Assembly (NCBI GenBank): GCA_964463285.1
Contig: CAYXBB010000012.1
Span: forward strand, 1 to 43,548
Origin: JAAZLS01 sp964463285
GTDB lineage: Bacteria; Bacillota; Dethiobacteria; DTU022
Direction: 5' to 3'
Length of the DNA: 43,548 bases
How positions within the stretch are numbered: the stretch's first letter is position 1; each line of letters begins with the position of its first letter. This document shows positions 16,266 through 25,333 of the stretch, in pieces. The notes beneath the pieces are model-generated. The model was not told where the DNA came from. It made no database searches and was given only the letters and a program-made list of their open reading frames with translations. A program made the position numbers and the translations under genes.

Positions 16266-17138
16266 TTGGTTTGGCAGCAAATAATGAACGGCTTAGTAAT
16301 GGGTATTGGCTATAGCCTTACTGCCTTAGGTTTTTCTATGATTTTTGGAGTATTAAGGGTAATAAATTTTGCTCATGGCAATGTTTACATGCTGGGCGCC
16401 TGCTTAAGCCTCACGGTAGCCAGGCTATGTGGAGGAAACCTTTACCTGGGTATTGTGGCCGGGATGATTACGGGTATTGTATTGGGCTTAATTCTTGAAA
16501 GACTTGTATTTAGACCGGTCAGGCATCTGGAGCCAATTGTAGGCTTATTGGCTTCTACGGGGGCACTGTTTACTCTTGGCATTGTTGGATTATTAATCTG
16601 GAAGGCCTCCCCTATGTCTTATGACGCAAAGCTGCCAAACTACGTATGGCATTTCGGGAAGGTCAGTATCTATGCAATGCAAATATTTTTATTTGCGGTT
16701 ACTGTTATCGCTTTAATAGTGTTATGGCTGATAGTTGATAAAACATATATTGGAATAGCTATGAAGGCGTGTGCTCATAGCACGAGTACAGCGGAGTTAA
16801 TGGGTGTTGATGTTAATACCGTTACTAAATTTACCCTTGCTATATCTTCAGCTTTTGCCGGTTTAGCCGGGGTGCTTATTTCCTCATATTACGGAATAGT
16901 GTCAGTATCCGTTGGGTTTAATGCCGGTATAAAGGCCTTTATTGCTGCTGTTATTGGAGGTATCGGTAGTATACCGGGGGCTTTTTTGGGTGGAATTTTT
17001 CTAGGGGTTATTGAAGGATTGGTTTCAGGTTATATTTCCTCCGGGTACAGGGACGCAATCTCTTTTGCCATCCTTATTTTTGTTTTGCTGATTCGCCCTA
17101 CAGGGCTGCTAGGAAAAACTACAAGATTAAAGATGTAA
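16266..17138 (+). CDS. livH: Liv-type ABC transporter permease LivH
   Basis: This is one of two membrane subunits of a branched-chain (hydrophobic) amino-acid importer. The 290-residue protein is strongly hydrophobic with about eight membrane helices. The N-terminal LTALGFSMIFGVLRVINFAHG matches the LivH signature closely, and the EAA-like region AGVLISSYYGIVSVSVG lies in the C-terminal half. The start is a TTG, preceded by AAGGA with 10-nt spacing; an ATG at 16256 is out of frame. It is the first of five transporter genes in the order H-M-G-F-K. Confidence 0.93.
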   Translation: MVWQQIMNGLVMGIGYSLTALGFSMIFGVLRVINFAHGNVYMLGACLSLTVARLCGGNLYLGIVAGMITGIVLGLILERLVFRPVRHLEPIVGLLASTGALFTLGIVGLLIWKASPMSYDAKLPNYVWHFGKVSIYAMQIFLFAVTVIALIVLWLIVDKTYIGIAMKACAHSTSTAELMGVDVNTVTKFTLAISSAFAGLAGVLISSYYGIVSVSVGFNAGIKAFIAAVIGGIGSIPGAFLGGIFLGVIEGLVSGYISSGYRDAISFAILIFVLLIRPTGLLGKTTRLKM

Positions 17139-17153
17139 GGGGTTGATGGAACT

Positions 17154-18158
17154 GTGTTGCTACCACAAAAAATATTGCAACAAGGCAAAAAAAATATTGA
17201 CTATATAGCAACTAAATGGTGGATATTAATTGGTTTATGGCTGCTTTTGCCATTAGCAATCCATAAATGGTCTTATGGCTTGCATATCCTTATTATGGTG
17301 GCCGTATACGTGCTTCTCACCCAAAGTCTTAATCTGGTAATGGGGTTAGCAGGACAACTACAATTGGGCCATGCCGCCTTTTTTGGTATTGGGGCTTATG
17401 TTGCAGGTATATTGATGGTCCGTCTGGGATGGCCCTTTTGGGCAACATTATTGCCTGCCTTTTTCGGTGCAGCCATAATCGGCATTATTGTAGGATTGCC
17501 ATCTATTCGGGTATCGGGAGATTATTTGGGGATAGTTACGCTAGGTTTTGGAGAAATCACCCGTTTAATTTTAATCAATTGGGATTCTCTTACTAATGGA
17601 CCAATGGGCATAACCGGGATACCAAAGCCTATTTTAATGGGGATTAGATTTAATTCCCGGTTAACCTTTTTTTATTTAGCCACCATTTTTGCGTTGTTAA
17701 CTTGGTTTATTATGAATCGCCTGACCAATTCAAAATTCGGTTTGCAACTTATGGCTATTAAGAAAGACGAGCACTGTGCACAGGTTCTAGGAGTCAATAC
17801 GGGGAAAATAAAAGTCCTCGCCTTTTGCATATCAGCTGCATTTGCCGGATTGGGTGGAGCTTTTTACAGCACTTACTTCCAATTTATTAGCCCCGACAGT
17901 TTTCTTTTCATTGATTCACTGACCGTGATTTGTATGCTGGTTGTTGGAGGAATGGGCAATCTGGTGGGTTGTGCTCTTGGCTCGGTGCTTCTTGGAATAG
18001 CACCGGAGCTTTTGCGGTTTATGGGTGACTTAAGGCTGCTGTTGTACGGATTATTGTTAACCATCATGATGATATATAAACCGGAGGGCATTTGGGGCCT
18101 TAGCAATGTTAAGCGCAATTTTGCAGTCCATATAAAAACAAGGGAAGGGTTAGAGTGA
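17154..18158 (+). CDS. livM: Liv-type ABC transporter permease LivM
   Basis: This is the second permease subunit. The 334-residue polytopic membrane protein contains the LivM hallmark SLNLVMGLAGQLQLGHAAFFGIGAYVAG (split here as LNLVMGLAGQLQLGHAAF and GIGAYVAG), then LPSIRVSGDYLGIVTLGFGEI and NGPMGITGIP. A charged N-terminal segment precedes the first helix. The start is GTG after TAAGGGG. It ends 3 nt before livG. Confidence 0.93.
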   Translation: MLLPQKILQQGKKNIDYIATKWWILIGLWLLLPLAIHKWSYGLHILIMVAVYVLLTQSLNLVMGLAGQLQLGHAAFFGIGAYVAGILMVRLGWPFWATLLPAFFGAAIIGIIVGLPSIRVSGDYLGIVTLGFGEITRLILINWDSLTNGPMGITGIPKPILMGIRFNSRLTFFYLATIFALLTWFIMNRLTNSKFGLQLMAIKKDEHCAQVLGVNTGKIKVLAFCISAAFAGLGGAFYSTYFQFISPDSFLFIDSLTVICMLVVGGMGNLVGCALGSVLLGIAPELLRFMGDLRLLLYGLLLTIMMIYKPEGIWGLSNVKRNFAVHIKTREGLE

Positions 18159-18161
18159 TAT

Positions 18162-18932
18162 ATGGATATTATTTTAAATACAGAAAAACTGGGGATTAAT
18201 TTCGGCGGGATACAGGCTCTTTCAAATTTTAATCTATGTTTAAAGTCAGAGGAGATAGTGGGGATAATAGGGCCCAATGGTGCCGGTAAAACAACCATCT
18301 TTAATCTTATTACCGGCGTATACGCTCCTTCAAGCGGATCTATCTTTTATAAAGGCAAACGTATTAATGGTTTGCCCCCTCATATTATTGCTTCGCTAGG
18401 CATATCAAGGACTTTCCAAAGTATCAGGTTAATACCTTATCTATCTGTTTTAGAAAACGTTATGCTTGGGAGGGCATTGAGGGTTAATGAATCACCCCTG
18501 GATGCGGTGATATTACATATGAGGGCCAAATCAGAAAGAGTCAAATGGATTTCACATGCTGAGGAAATTCTTCATTTTGTTGGACTGTATGCTTCCTCTG
18601 ATTTGATGGCCACTGATTTACCCTTTGGGAAACAGCGGGTTGTTGAAATTGCTAGGGCTATTGCAACTGGGGCTGAACTTATTTTAATGGATGAACCCGG
18701 AGCAGGGATGAGCGCCCAAGAAAAAAAAGAATTGATGGATTTAATTGCCAGTTTACGTACCAGCATGAACAAAACAATAATTCTCATTGAACATGATATG
18801 AAACTGGCCTTTAAGGTTGTGGATCGAATTGTAGCCCTTGATTTTGGTTGCCAAATAGCAGAGGGAACGCCGGAAATAATTAGGAATGATGTTAAGGTAA
18901 TCGAAGCTTACCTGGGTAAAGAAGGGGGATAG
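18162..18932 (+). CDS. livG: Liv-type ABC transporter ATPase LivG
   Basis: This is a cytoplasmic ATP-hydrolysing subunit. The 256-residue protein has Walker A GPNGAGKTT near residue 38, ISRTFQSIRL for the Q-loop, the LivG-type signature LPFGKQRVVEIARA in place of LSGGQ, Walker B LILMDEPGAGMS and the switch IEHD. The length matches LivG. It overlaps nothing but is 3 nt from livM and 8 nt from livF, so it is co-translated within the operon. Confidence 0.95.
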   Translation: MDIILNTEKLGINFGGIQALSNFNLCLKSEEIVGIIGPNGAGKTTIFNLITGVYAPSSGSIFYKGKRINGLPPHIIASLGISRTFQSIRLIPYLSVLENVMLGRALRVNESPLDAVILHMRAKSERVKWISHAEEILHFVGLYASSDLMATDLPFGKQRVVEIARAIATGAELILMDEPGAGMSAQEKKELMDLIASLRTSMNKTIILIEHDMKLAFKVVDRIVALDFGCQIAEGTPEIIRNDVKVIEAYLGKEGG

Positions 18933-18940
18933 GCAAACAT

Positions 18941-19645
18941 ATGCTAAAGATTAATAATATAAATGTTTATTACGGATCTATCTGTGCTTTGAGGAACATT
19001 CACATGATAGTAGAAGCCGGGGAAATTGTTACTGTACTGGGCGCGAATGGTGCGGGGAAAACAACTTTGCTGAGAGCCATTTCGGGATTGGTCAGCGTAT
19101 ATGAGGGGGAAATAATTTTCGAAGGAACTGTGATCAACAAAACCCCTGCTTTCCGCAGGGTATCACAGGGCATAGCAATGGTTATAGAAGGTAGGGGCAT
19201 ATTTCCGGATTTAACAGTCCGAGAAAACCTAATGATGGGGGCATATATTCATCGCAAAGATAAATCATATTTAGAGAAGCAAATAGAACGGCTGCTTCCC
19301 AAATTTCCCATCTTAAAGGAACGTATACAACAAAAAGGAGGCACCCTCTCGGGAGGAGAACAACAGATGCTAGCTATTTGTCGGGCTTTGCTATCTCAAC
19401 CCAGGTTATTGCTGCTTGATGAGCCATCAATGGGATTGAGCCCGATGATGGTGGAAGAAATGTTAAAGCTTATTGTTCAAATTCGTACTGAAGGGACTAC
19501 TATTCTTCTGGTTGAACAAAATGCCAACGCCTCCCTTAAGGTCGCTGAACGGGGATATGTACTTGATAGGGGAGAAATTGCTTTATATGGCTCATCCTCG
19601 GAGTTGGCGAATAATAGCATGGTAAAAACATCTTACCTGGCTTAG
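18941..19645 (+). CDS. livF: Liv-type ABC transporter ATPase LivF
   Basis: This is the second ATPase of the importer. The 234-residue protein has Walker A GANGAGKTT near residue 35, Q-loop region MVIEGRGIFPDLTV, canonical signature LSGGEQQML, Walker B LLLLDEPSMGLSP and switch VEQN. The pattern matches LivF. A 153-nt AT-rich spacer separates it from the binding-protein gene. Confidence 0.95.
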   Translation: MLKINNINVYYGSICALRNIHMIVEAGEIVTVLGANGAGKTTLLRAISGLVSVYEGEIIFEGTVINKTPAFRRVSQGIAMVIEGRGIFPDLTVRENLMMGAYIHRKDKSYLEKQIERLLPKFPILKERIQQKGGTLSGGEQQMLAICRALLSQPRLLLLDEPSMGLSPMMVEEMLKLIVQIRTEGTTILLVEQNANASLKVAERGYVLDRGEIALYGSSSELANNSMVKTSYLA

Positions 19646-19798
19646 TAATACCTTAATTCATAAAACACAAATATACCATACGCAATAATATTTTTGGCAG
19701 CAATTACCGCTTATTAAAACAAAAAAAGGGGGTATGTGAGGGAAGTACTATTTTGGATGGCGGGAAAGAACGGAAATTAAATTAAGGGGGTATAGATT

Positions 19799-20941
19799 AT
19801 GGGTGGGGTTTTGAAAAAGAAGGCTTGGTTTATTACTCTGGCTGTTGTTATGACAATCTTGTTAATTACGATTACAGGCTGCGGGCCGGCAGAGGAAGAG
19901 GTACAGGTAGTAAAAATAGGGTTGGCCCAACCCCTAACCGGGGCCTGTGCAAATGACGGCCAGATGTCACGAGACGGTGCGGAGCTGGCGTTGGAACACC
20001 TTAAAGATAAAGCGGGATTAGAAGACTACGAGATTATTATGCAATCTGAAGATGACCAGTCCGATCCCAAAGAGGCCGCTGCTATCGCCAATAAATTTAG
20101 CGGTGATGATAAAATATTGGCTGTAATCGGGAATTACAATAGCTCTTGTACTTTAGCGGCAGCGCCTATTTTAGAAGAGGCCGGCATTCCTCAAATTTCC
20201 ACTGGATCAAGCTCTCCCCAAATTACCGGTTTCAGTGATTATCTATTTAGAACACAACCGACTGATGCACTGGTTGGCGAAAACATGGTAGATTGGGCTA
20301 TAGAACTAGATTTTAGCAAGGCAGCGGTTATATATGAAAACACGGATTTTGGACTGGGGCTTCAGGGGGTGTTTAATATCAATTGGCCCGGTGATAACCG
20401 GAGTATTGTTGTGGATGAATCATACACCCCGGGAAGCACTGTTGATTTTACGCCACTTTTAACAAAAATAAAAGAAGAGGGAGCAGATGTTGTTTTAATG
20501 GGATCTCTTTACAATGATGCTTCGCTCATGGGCAAACAGGCTAAACAAATAGAGTTGGATATTATGTTTTTCGGAGACACCTCGCAACATACCAATGCGC
20601 TTTTGGAACTAGGAAAAGACGGTGTTGAAGATTTTCATGTAGTGGGTGCCATGGATCATTCTTCAGAAGATCCTCTCGTAGTAAGTTTTATTAACGATTT
20701 TATACAAAAATATGGACATGAGCCGAATACCTTCGCTGCCCAGGGCTATGATGCCATGGCCCTTCTTTTGGAAGGGCTAGCTAAAAATGGGCCGGACAGA
20801 GCAAAAATACAAGAATATCTATTTACTGTAAAAGATTTTCCTGGGGTTACTGGAAGGCTCTCCTTTAAAGATGGAGATGTTGAAAAACAACTATTTCGCT
20901 TTGTAGTAAAAGATGGGGAATTTGTTAGGGTAGAAAGATAG
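19799..20941 (+). CDS. Liv-type substrate-binding lipoprotein
   Basis: This is the extracellular receptor of the amino-acid importer. The 380-residue protein starts with a charged N-region (KKK) and a hydrophobic core, ending in the lipobox ITGC with C28 as the lipidated residue. The mature part is a type I periplasmic-binding fold: VKIGLAQPLTGACANDGQ, GDDKILAVIGNYNSSCTLAAAPILEEAGIPQIS and NTFAAQGYDAMALLLEGL. AAGGGGG precedes the ATG. Ligand choice among branched-chain amino acids, amides or other compounds cannot be read; the dehydrogenase and oxidoreductase downstream favour an amino acid. Confidence 0.92.
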   Translation: MGGVLKKKAWFITLAVVMTILLITITGCGPAEEEVQVVKIGLAQPLTGACANDGQMSRDGAELALEHLKDKAGLEDYEIIMQSEDDQSDPKEAAAIANKFSGDDKILAVIGNYNSSCTLAAAPILEEAGIPQISTGSSSPQITGFSDYLFRTQPTDALVGENMVDWAIELDFSKAAVIYENTDFGLGLQGVFNINWPGDNRSIVVDESYTPGSTVDFTPLLTKIKEEGADVVLMGSLYNDASLMGKQAKQIELDIMFFGDTSQHTNALLELGKDGVEDFHVVGAMDHSSEDPLVVSFINDFIQKYGHEPNTFAAQGYDAMALLLEGLAKNGPDRAKIQEYLFTVKDFPGVTGRLSFKDGDVEKQLFRFVVKDGEFVRVER

Positions 20942-20983
20942 GTTAAGCAAATTATTCCATCAAAATAGGGCTATAAAGAACGC

Positions 20984-21017
20984 ACAGTCCGCTTTATATT
21001 GCTATAAGGCGGACTGT
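20984..21017 (+). terminator. Stem-loop after the Liv operon
   Basis: Arms at 20984-20998 and 21003-21017 form a 15-bp stem with one G-U pair around a TTGC loop. It lies 43 nt after the binding-protein stop. No U-run follows, so it may be a transcript-stabilising or attenuating hairpin instead. A TATAAT at 21094-21099 downstream, without a good -35, may restart transcription. Confidence 0.45.
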
Positions 21018-21183
21018 TCCACGATGAGCAAACATTTAAACTAAACTTTAAAAGTCTGATACTACAGAAGGATTAATATTCATCATATAGAAGTATAATA
21101 ATTAGCAGAATTATTAATGCCATATAGTGGAATAGATGAGTTAATTAGCTCTACTGGTTATTTAGGGAAGGAGGCACACAAAA

Positions 21184-21756
21184 TTGAAAGAGATTAGAAT
21201 TCACGGTCGGGGTGGGCAGGGATCAGTGGTTACGGCTGAGCTATTGGCAATTGCTGCATTTAAAGACGGTTTATATAGCCAGGCATTTCCCTATCTCGGC
21301 GGGGGAGGAGAGCGTAGGGGCGCCCCTGTACAGGCGTTTTGCCGTATTGATAAGGAACCGATCAGATTAAAATGCAATATTAAGGAACCCAACTACTTGC
21401 TTGTTCAAGATGCAAGTATAGCCGAGGTGGTTGATATTTACCAGGGTTTGAGGAAGGGTAGCTTAATACTAATTAATAGCACCGAAAATCCGGAAACTAT
21501 GGGAGTTGACATCTCGAAATACAGAGCATTTTGCTTCCCAGCAACCCAAATTGCCCTGGATATTTTAAAAAGACCTATTATGAATACTGCTATGATTGGG
21601 GCATTTGCCGCCTTGGCCGGTGGATTTAAACTTAGCAGTTTGAATGATGCTATTAGCAGGAAATTTGAGGGTGAAGTTCGGGACAAAAATATTGAGGTAA
21701 TGGAACATGCCTTTTCAATGAGCCAAAAGCTATTTGATGGGAGGAAGGGTAATTGA
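21184..21756 (+). CDS. 2-oxoacid:ferredoxin oxidoreductase, gamma subunit
   Basis: This subunit belongs to the heterotetrameric ferredoxin-dependent 2-oxoacid oxidoreductases (PorG/VorC type). The 190-residue protein opens with IRIHGRGGQGSVVTAELLA, the family signature; FPYLGGGGERRGAPVQAFCRID follows. The start is TTG preceded by GGAAGGAGG. Its stop overlaps the next start by 4 nt. Gene order gamma-delta-alpha-beta matches archaeal and clostridial pyruvate or branched-chain 2-oxoacid enzymes. Substrate is not determined by this subunit. Confidence 0.92.
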   Translation: MKEIRIHGRGGQGSVVTAELLAIAAFKDGLYSQAFPYLGGGGERRGAPVQAFCRIDKEPIRLKCNIKEPNYLLVQDASIAEVVDIYQGLRKGSLILINSTENPETMGVDISKYRAFCFPATQIALDILKRPIMNTAMIGAFAALAGGFKLSSLNDAISRKFEGEVRDKNIEVMEHAFSMSQKLFDGRKGN

Positions 21757-22013
21757 AATTAAATATAGGCGGTATAACTGAAGCAGGACAATCTAAAAAG
21801 AACAAGACCGGCGATTGGAGATATTTTAGATATATTGTAAACGATACCAGTTGTAATGGCTGCGGAATTTGTGAACAATTTTGCCCGGACAGTTGTATTA
21901 AATTAGAAGAAAAGCTTGCTGTTATTGATGATCTTTACTGTAAAGGTTGTGGCATTTGTGCCCGAGAATGCCCTCAAGAGGCAATCACAGTGCAACCGGA
22001 AGGTGTGAGCTAA
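21753..22013 (+). CDS. 2-oxoacid:ferredoxin oxidoreductase, delta (ferredoxin-like) subunit
   Basis: This 86-residue protein is the 2x[4Fe-4S] electron-transfer subunit. Two complete motifs are present: CNGCGICEQFCPDSC and CKGCGICARECPQEA. It passes electrons from the thiamine-pyrophosphate site to ferredoxin. The start is TTG, with GGGAGGAAGGG upstream and a 4-nt overlap with the gamma gene. The length is normal for a PorD-type subunit. Confidence 0.93.
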   Translation: MKLNIGGITEAGQSKKNKTGDWRYFRYIVNDTSCNGCGICEQFCPDSCIKLEEKLAVIDDLYCKGCGICARECPQEAITVQPEGVS

Positions 22014-22016
22014 CCT

Positions 22017-23219
22017 ATGAAAAATGAATATGTTAAAAGTCGAGAAATTATGCAGGGATCTATTGCGATAGCCGAAACCATAAAAGCGGTGGGACCCGGA
22101 GTAATTTCCGTGTACCCTATAACTCCCCAAACTCATATTGTTGAACATTTGGCCCGTCTGGTAGCCGATGGACATTTGTCCAGTATTTATGTAAACGTAG
22201 ACTCGGAGTTTTCGGCGGCCTCGGTCATATTTGGATCGGTAGCCGCTGGAATAAGAAGTTACACGGCTTCTTCTTCCCAAGGATTGTTGCTTATGACGGA
22301 AGTAATCTTTAACATGGCGGGGACGAGACTGCCCGGAGTGTTTTCCGCAGTTAATCGCTCCGTGTCGCCGCCGGTTAATATACAAGTTGATCATCAGGAT
22401 ACTATGACCCTAAGGGACTCCGGAGTTATACAAATTTATGTAGAAGATATTCAAGAGGCTATCGATACTCATATACAAATATTTAAGATAGCTGAACACA
22501 AAGACATTTTGCTTCCTGCAATGGTCTGTATGGACGGTTGGATTATTAGTCACGCTTTTGAACCGGTAACGCTTTGGAAAGAAGAGGAGGTAAGGAAATT
22601 TGTACCCCCTTTTGAGCCTGTATTCTCCGTGGATCCAGAGAATCCCTTAACTTATGGCTCTCTTACCGACGATGATAAAATAACTGAGTTCAAATATATG
22701 GTTGATGAAGCATTAAGAAAAAGCAAAGTAAAGATAAAAGAGGTTGCCCATGAATTTAAAAACAGGTTTGGTAATTTTCATGGGGATCTAGTCGATAAAT
22801 ATTTTATCGACGATGCAGAAATAGTTATGGTGGCTATGGGCTCAGTTTGCGGCACCATTAAGTTCGCAATAGATGAACTTCGGCGGGGTGGCAAAAAGGT
22901 TGGATTGCTGAGGATTCGATCTTACAGGCCTTTTCCTGATGATGAAATTAGGGCTGCCCTGTCCAAGGCAAAATTGGTTGTAATTATCGATCGCAGTTTT
23001 TCCTGTAGTTTTGGTGGCATACTTGGCGGCGAAATAAAATCTACCATGTACGGATCCGAGAGATGCCCGTCTATTATTAATTTCATTATAGGTATAGGCG
23101 GAAGAGAAATAAACCCTGGAACTATTAAAAACATCATCGACGATAGTGAAACTATGGCAGAAAAAAAGAAAGTGCCAACCGGGGCTATTTTTTATAGCCT
23201 TAATAAAAGCATTCTTTAA
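22017..23219 (+). CDS. 2-oxoacid:ferredoxin oxidoreductase, alpha subunit
   Basis: The 400-residue protein carries the pyrimidine-binding part of the thiamine-pyrophosphate site. YPITPQT at residues 33-39 is the family hallmark, followed by SEFSAASVIFGSVAAGIRSYTASSSQGL and, further on, QVDHQDTMTLRDSGVIQIYVE. The C-terminal half has the transketolase-C-like segment KVGLLRIRSYRPFPDDEI. ATG 22017 lies 3 nt after the delta stop. Pyruvate, 2-oxoisovalerate or 2-oxoisocaproate are all possible; the neighbouring leucine-type dehydrogenase favours branched-chain 2-oxoacids. Confidence 0.93.
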   Translation: MKNEYVKSREIMQGSIAIAETIKAVGPGVISVYPITPQTHIVEHLARLVADGHLSSIYVNVDSEFSAASVIFGSVAAGIRSYTASSSQGLLLMTEVIFNMAGTRLPGVFSAVNRSVSPPVNIQVDHQDTMTLRDSGVIQIYVEDIQEAIDTHIQIFKIAEHKDILLPAMVCMDGWIISHAFEPVTLWKEEEVRKFVPPFEPVFSVDPENPLTYGSLTDDDKITEFKYMVDEALRKSKVKIKEVAHEFKNRFGNFHGDLVDKYFIDDAEIVMVAMGSVCGTIKFAIDELRRGGKKVGLLRIRSYRPFPDDEIRAALSKAKLVVIIDRSFSCSFGGILGGEIKSTMYGSERCPSIINFIIGIGGREINPGTIKNIIDDSETMAEKKKVPTGAIFYSLNKSIL

Positions 23220-23230
23220 GGGGGATTAAC

Positions 23231-24115
23231 ATGACAAAACCAAAAAGATACAATTATTTATCTTCCGGCCATAGTGCTTGTCCAGGGTGTGGGGTTTCTA
23301 TTGCCGTGCGGCTTATACTAAGGGCGGCAGGAAAAAACGTAATAGTGGTCAGCCCTACCGGCTGCCTGGAGACATTTACTTCGCCTTACGGTATGTCTGC
23401 CTGGGAGGTGCCATGGGTCCACCCTCTTTTTGAAAATGCGCCGGCGGTGGCTAGCGGCATTGAAGCAGCCTTACGGTACAAAGGTAATAACGATACCCAT
23501 GTCCTGGTAATTGCCGGAGATGGGGCAACTTTTGATATTGGAATTGGCTCGCTGTCGGGGATGTTGGAAAGAAACCACGACATTCTATACATCTGCTATG
23601 ACAATGAAGCTTATATGAATACCGGGATACAGCGTAGTAGCGGAACCCCATTAGGCGCCTTTACTTCTACCACCCCGCTGGGCTGTAGATCCTTCGGAGA
23701 AATGCTTCCCAAAAAGGACATGATAGAAATTGCCAGGGCTCACCGGCTTCAATATGTGGCTAGCGCGACTATTGCTTACCCCCGTGATCTGATGACTAAA
23801 GTGAGGAAGGGTTTAGAGGTTAAAGGTGCGTCATACATTCACTTAATTACGCCTTGTCCCATTGGTTGGGGGTTTGAAACCGATGAGACTATTGAACTTA
23901 GCAGATTAATTGTGGAGACAGCGATATTCCCCCTGGTGGAATACTCAAACAATAGGCTTACCGGAGTTTATAAACCGAAAGTTATTAAACCGGTTGAAGA
24001 ATATTTACAGAAGCAATCGCGTTTTAGGCACCTTTTTACCGATGAGAACAAGAAGATAATTGAAGATATTCAAGGCAAATCAGAAGAGAACATAAGGGAG
24101 TACCAACTTAGATAG
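23231..24115 (+). CDS. 2-oxoacid:ferredoxin oxidoreductase, beta subunit
   Basis: The 294-residue TPP-binding subunit shows CPGC at residues 17-20 and C45 (SPTGCLETF). A later cysteine in HLITPCPIGWG completes the expected set of four proximal [4Fe-4S] ligands. The TPP/Mg motif is GDGATFDIGIGSLSGMLERN with DNEAYMNTG. AAGGGGG precedes the ATG. It completes the gamma-delta-alpha-beta operon. The acyl-CoA made would depend on the 2-oxoacid used. Confidence 0.94.
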   Translation: MTKPKRYNYLSSGHSACPGCGVSIAVRLILRAAGKNVIVVSPTGCLETFTSPYGMSAWEVPWVHPLFENAPAVASGIEAALRYKGNNDTHVLVIAGDGATFDIGIGSLSGMLERNHDILYICYDNEAYMNTGIQRSSGTPLGAFTSTTPLGCRSFGEMLPKKDMIEIARAHRLQYVASATIAYPRDLMTKVRKGLEVKGASYIHLITPCPIGWGFETDETIELSRLIVETAIFPLVEYSNNRLTGVYKPKVIKPVEEYLQKQSRFRHLFTDENKKIIEDIQGKSEENIREYQLR

Positions 24116-24204
24116 TAGTAGTTAACTTAGTGTAATTGTACCGCCTGTTTGGTGCTCTTGCTTGTTTGTTATAGCTAAATAATTATCTAAAGGGAGGCAA
24201 TATC

Positions 24205-25293
24205 ATGAAGGGATCGATAATGCAATACATGGAGAAGTATGATTATGAAAACCTGGTGGTATGTCAACATAAAGAGATTGGGTTGAAGGCTTTCATTGCT
24301 ATTCATGACACTACTATTGGCCCGGCAGTGGGAGGTTGCCGGATGTGGGTTTATCAAAAAGAAGAGGATGCTATAGAAGACGCGCTGCGTTTGGCCAGGG
24401 GGATGACTTATAAATATGCAGCCGCCGGTGTGAATTTGGGAGGAGGTAAAACCGTAATTGTAGGTGATCCTCTTAAAGATAAAAACGAATGGATCTTTAG
24501 AGTTATAGGCAGGTTTATCGATCGTTTAAACGGTGCTTATTATACCGGAGTTGATGTGGGCACTAATCTTCAGGATATGGAGTATATTCATTGTGAAACA
24601 GAATATGTGGCTACGCTGCCTGAATATCTGGGAGGGGCCGGCCCAATTTCTTCATACACTGCCTGGGGTGCTGTGCTAGGCATGAAGGCTTCATTACAAA
24701 CCCTTTACGGGAATAATTCGCTAAAGGGAAAAAGTGTAGCTGTTCAAGGCATGGGGAATGTCGGCCGGCATGTTGTAGGGTATTTAGTGGAAGAAGGTGT
24801 CACCAAGGTATTTATTAGCGATATTAACGAAGAACGGGTTAAAGATGTGATTGATCAGTATAAACAGCATGCTGATTTTCAGGTTGTGAAACCCGATGCT
24901 ATTTATGATGTCAAATGTGATATTTTTTCCCCCTGTGCTTTAGGGGCCATACTTAACAGGACAAATATCGATCGCTTACAATGTAAAATTGTCTCGGGTT
25001 CGGCTAATAATCAGCTTGAATCCGATGAAGATGGAGATATTTTAGTTGAAAAAGGGATATTATATGCTCCCGATTTTATTGTAAACGCAGGTGGTACTAT
25101 TTATGATACAGATCGAATTATTTACGGGACGCATAACCACGAAAGAGCCAAAAAACATGTTGACCTGGTATATGATAACACCTTACAGGTATTTAAAATC
25201 TCCAAAGATAACGGTGTTCCTACTTATCGGGCTGCCGAAATTTTAGCGGAGGAGCGCATAGAAAAGTATAAGACTATCAAGGTAATGAGTTAA
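24205..25293 (+). CDS. Leucine/valine-type amino-acid dehydrogenase
   Basis: This NAD-dependent enzyme would convert a branched-chain amino acid to its 2-oxoacid and ammonia. The 362-residue protein is very close to leucine dehydrogenase: YMEKYDYENLVVCQ, AIHDTTIGPAVGGCRMW, and the catalytic lysines K70 and K82 in MTYKYAAAG and NLGGGKTVI. The Rossmann motif is VQGMGNVG and the C-terminal IFSPCALGAILN, APDFIVNAGG. GGC replaces the usual GGT/GGA before RMW, and the segment after DVGT differs from classical LeuDH, so side-chain preference may differ. AAGGGAGG precedes the ATG. It follows the oxidoreductase genes, which could use its product. Confidence 0.88.
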   Translation: MKGSIMQYMEKYDYENLVVCQHKEIGLKAFIAIHDTTIGPAVGGCRMWVYQKEEDAIEDALRLARGMTYKYAAAGVNLGGGKTVIVGDPLKDKNEWIFRVIGRFIDRLNGAYYTGVDVGTNLQDMEYIHCETEYVATLPEYLGGAGPISSYTAWGAVLGMKASLQTLYGNNSLKGKSVAVQGMGNVGRHVVGYLVEEGVTKVFISDINEERVKDVIDQYKQHADFQVVKPDAIYDVKCDIFSPCALGAILNRTNIDRLQCKIVSGSANNQLESDEDGDILVEKGILYAPDFIVNAGGTIYDTDRIIYGTHNHERAKKHVDLVYDNTLQVFKISKDNGVPTYRAAEILAEERIEKYKTIKVMS

Positions 25294-25333
25294 AAAAAAT
25301 TATCGAAATAAATAACAATGGGGATGACCAAAA

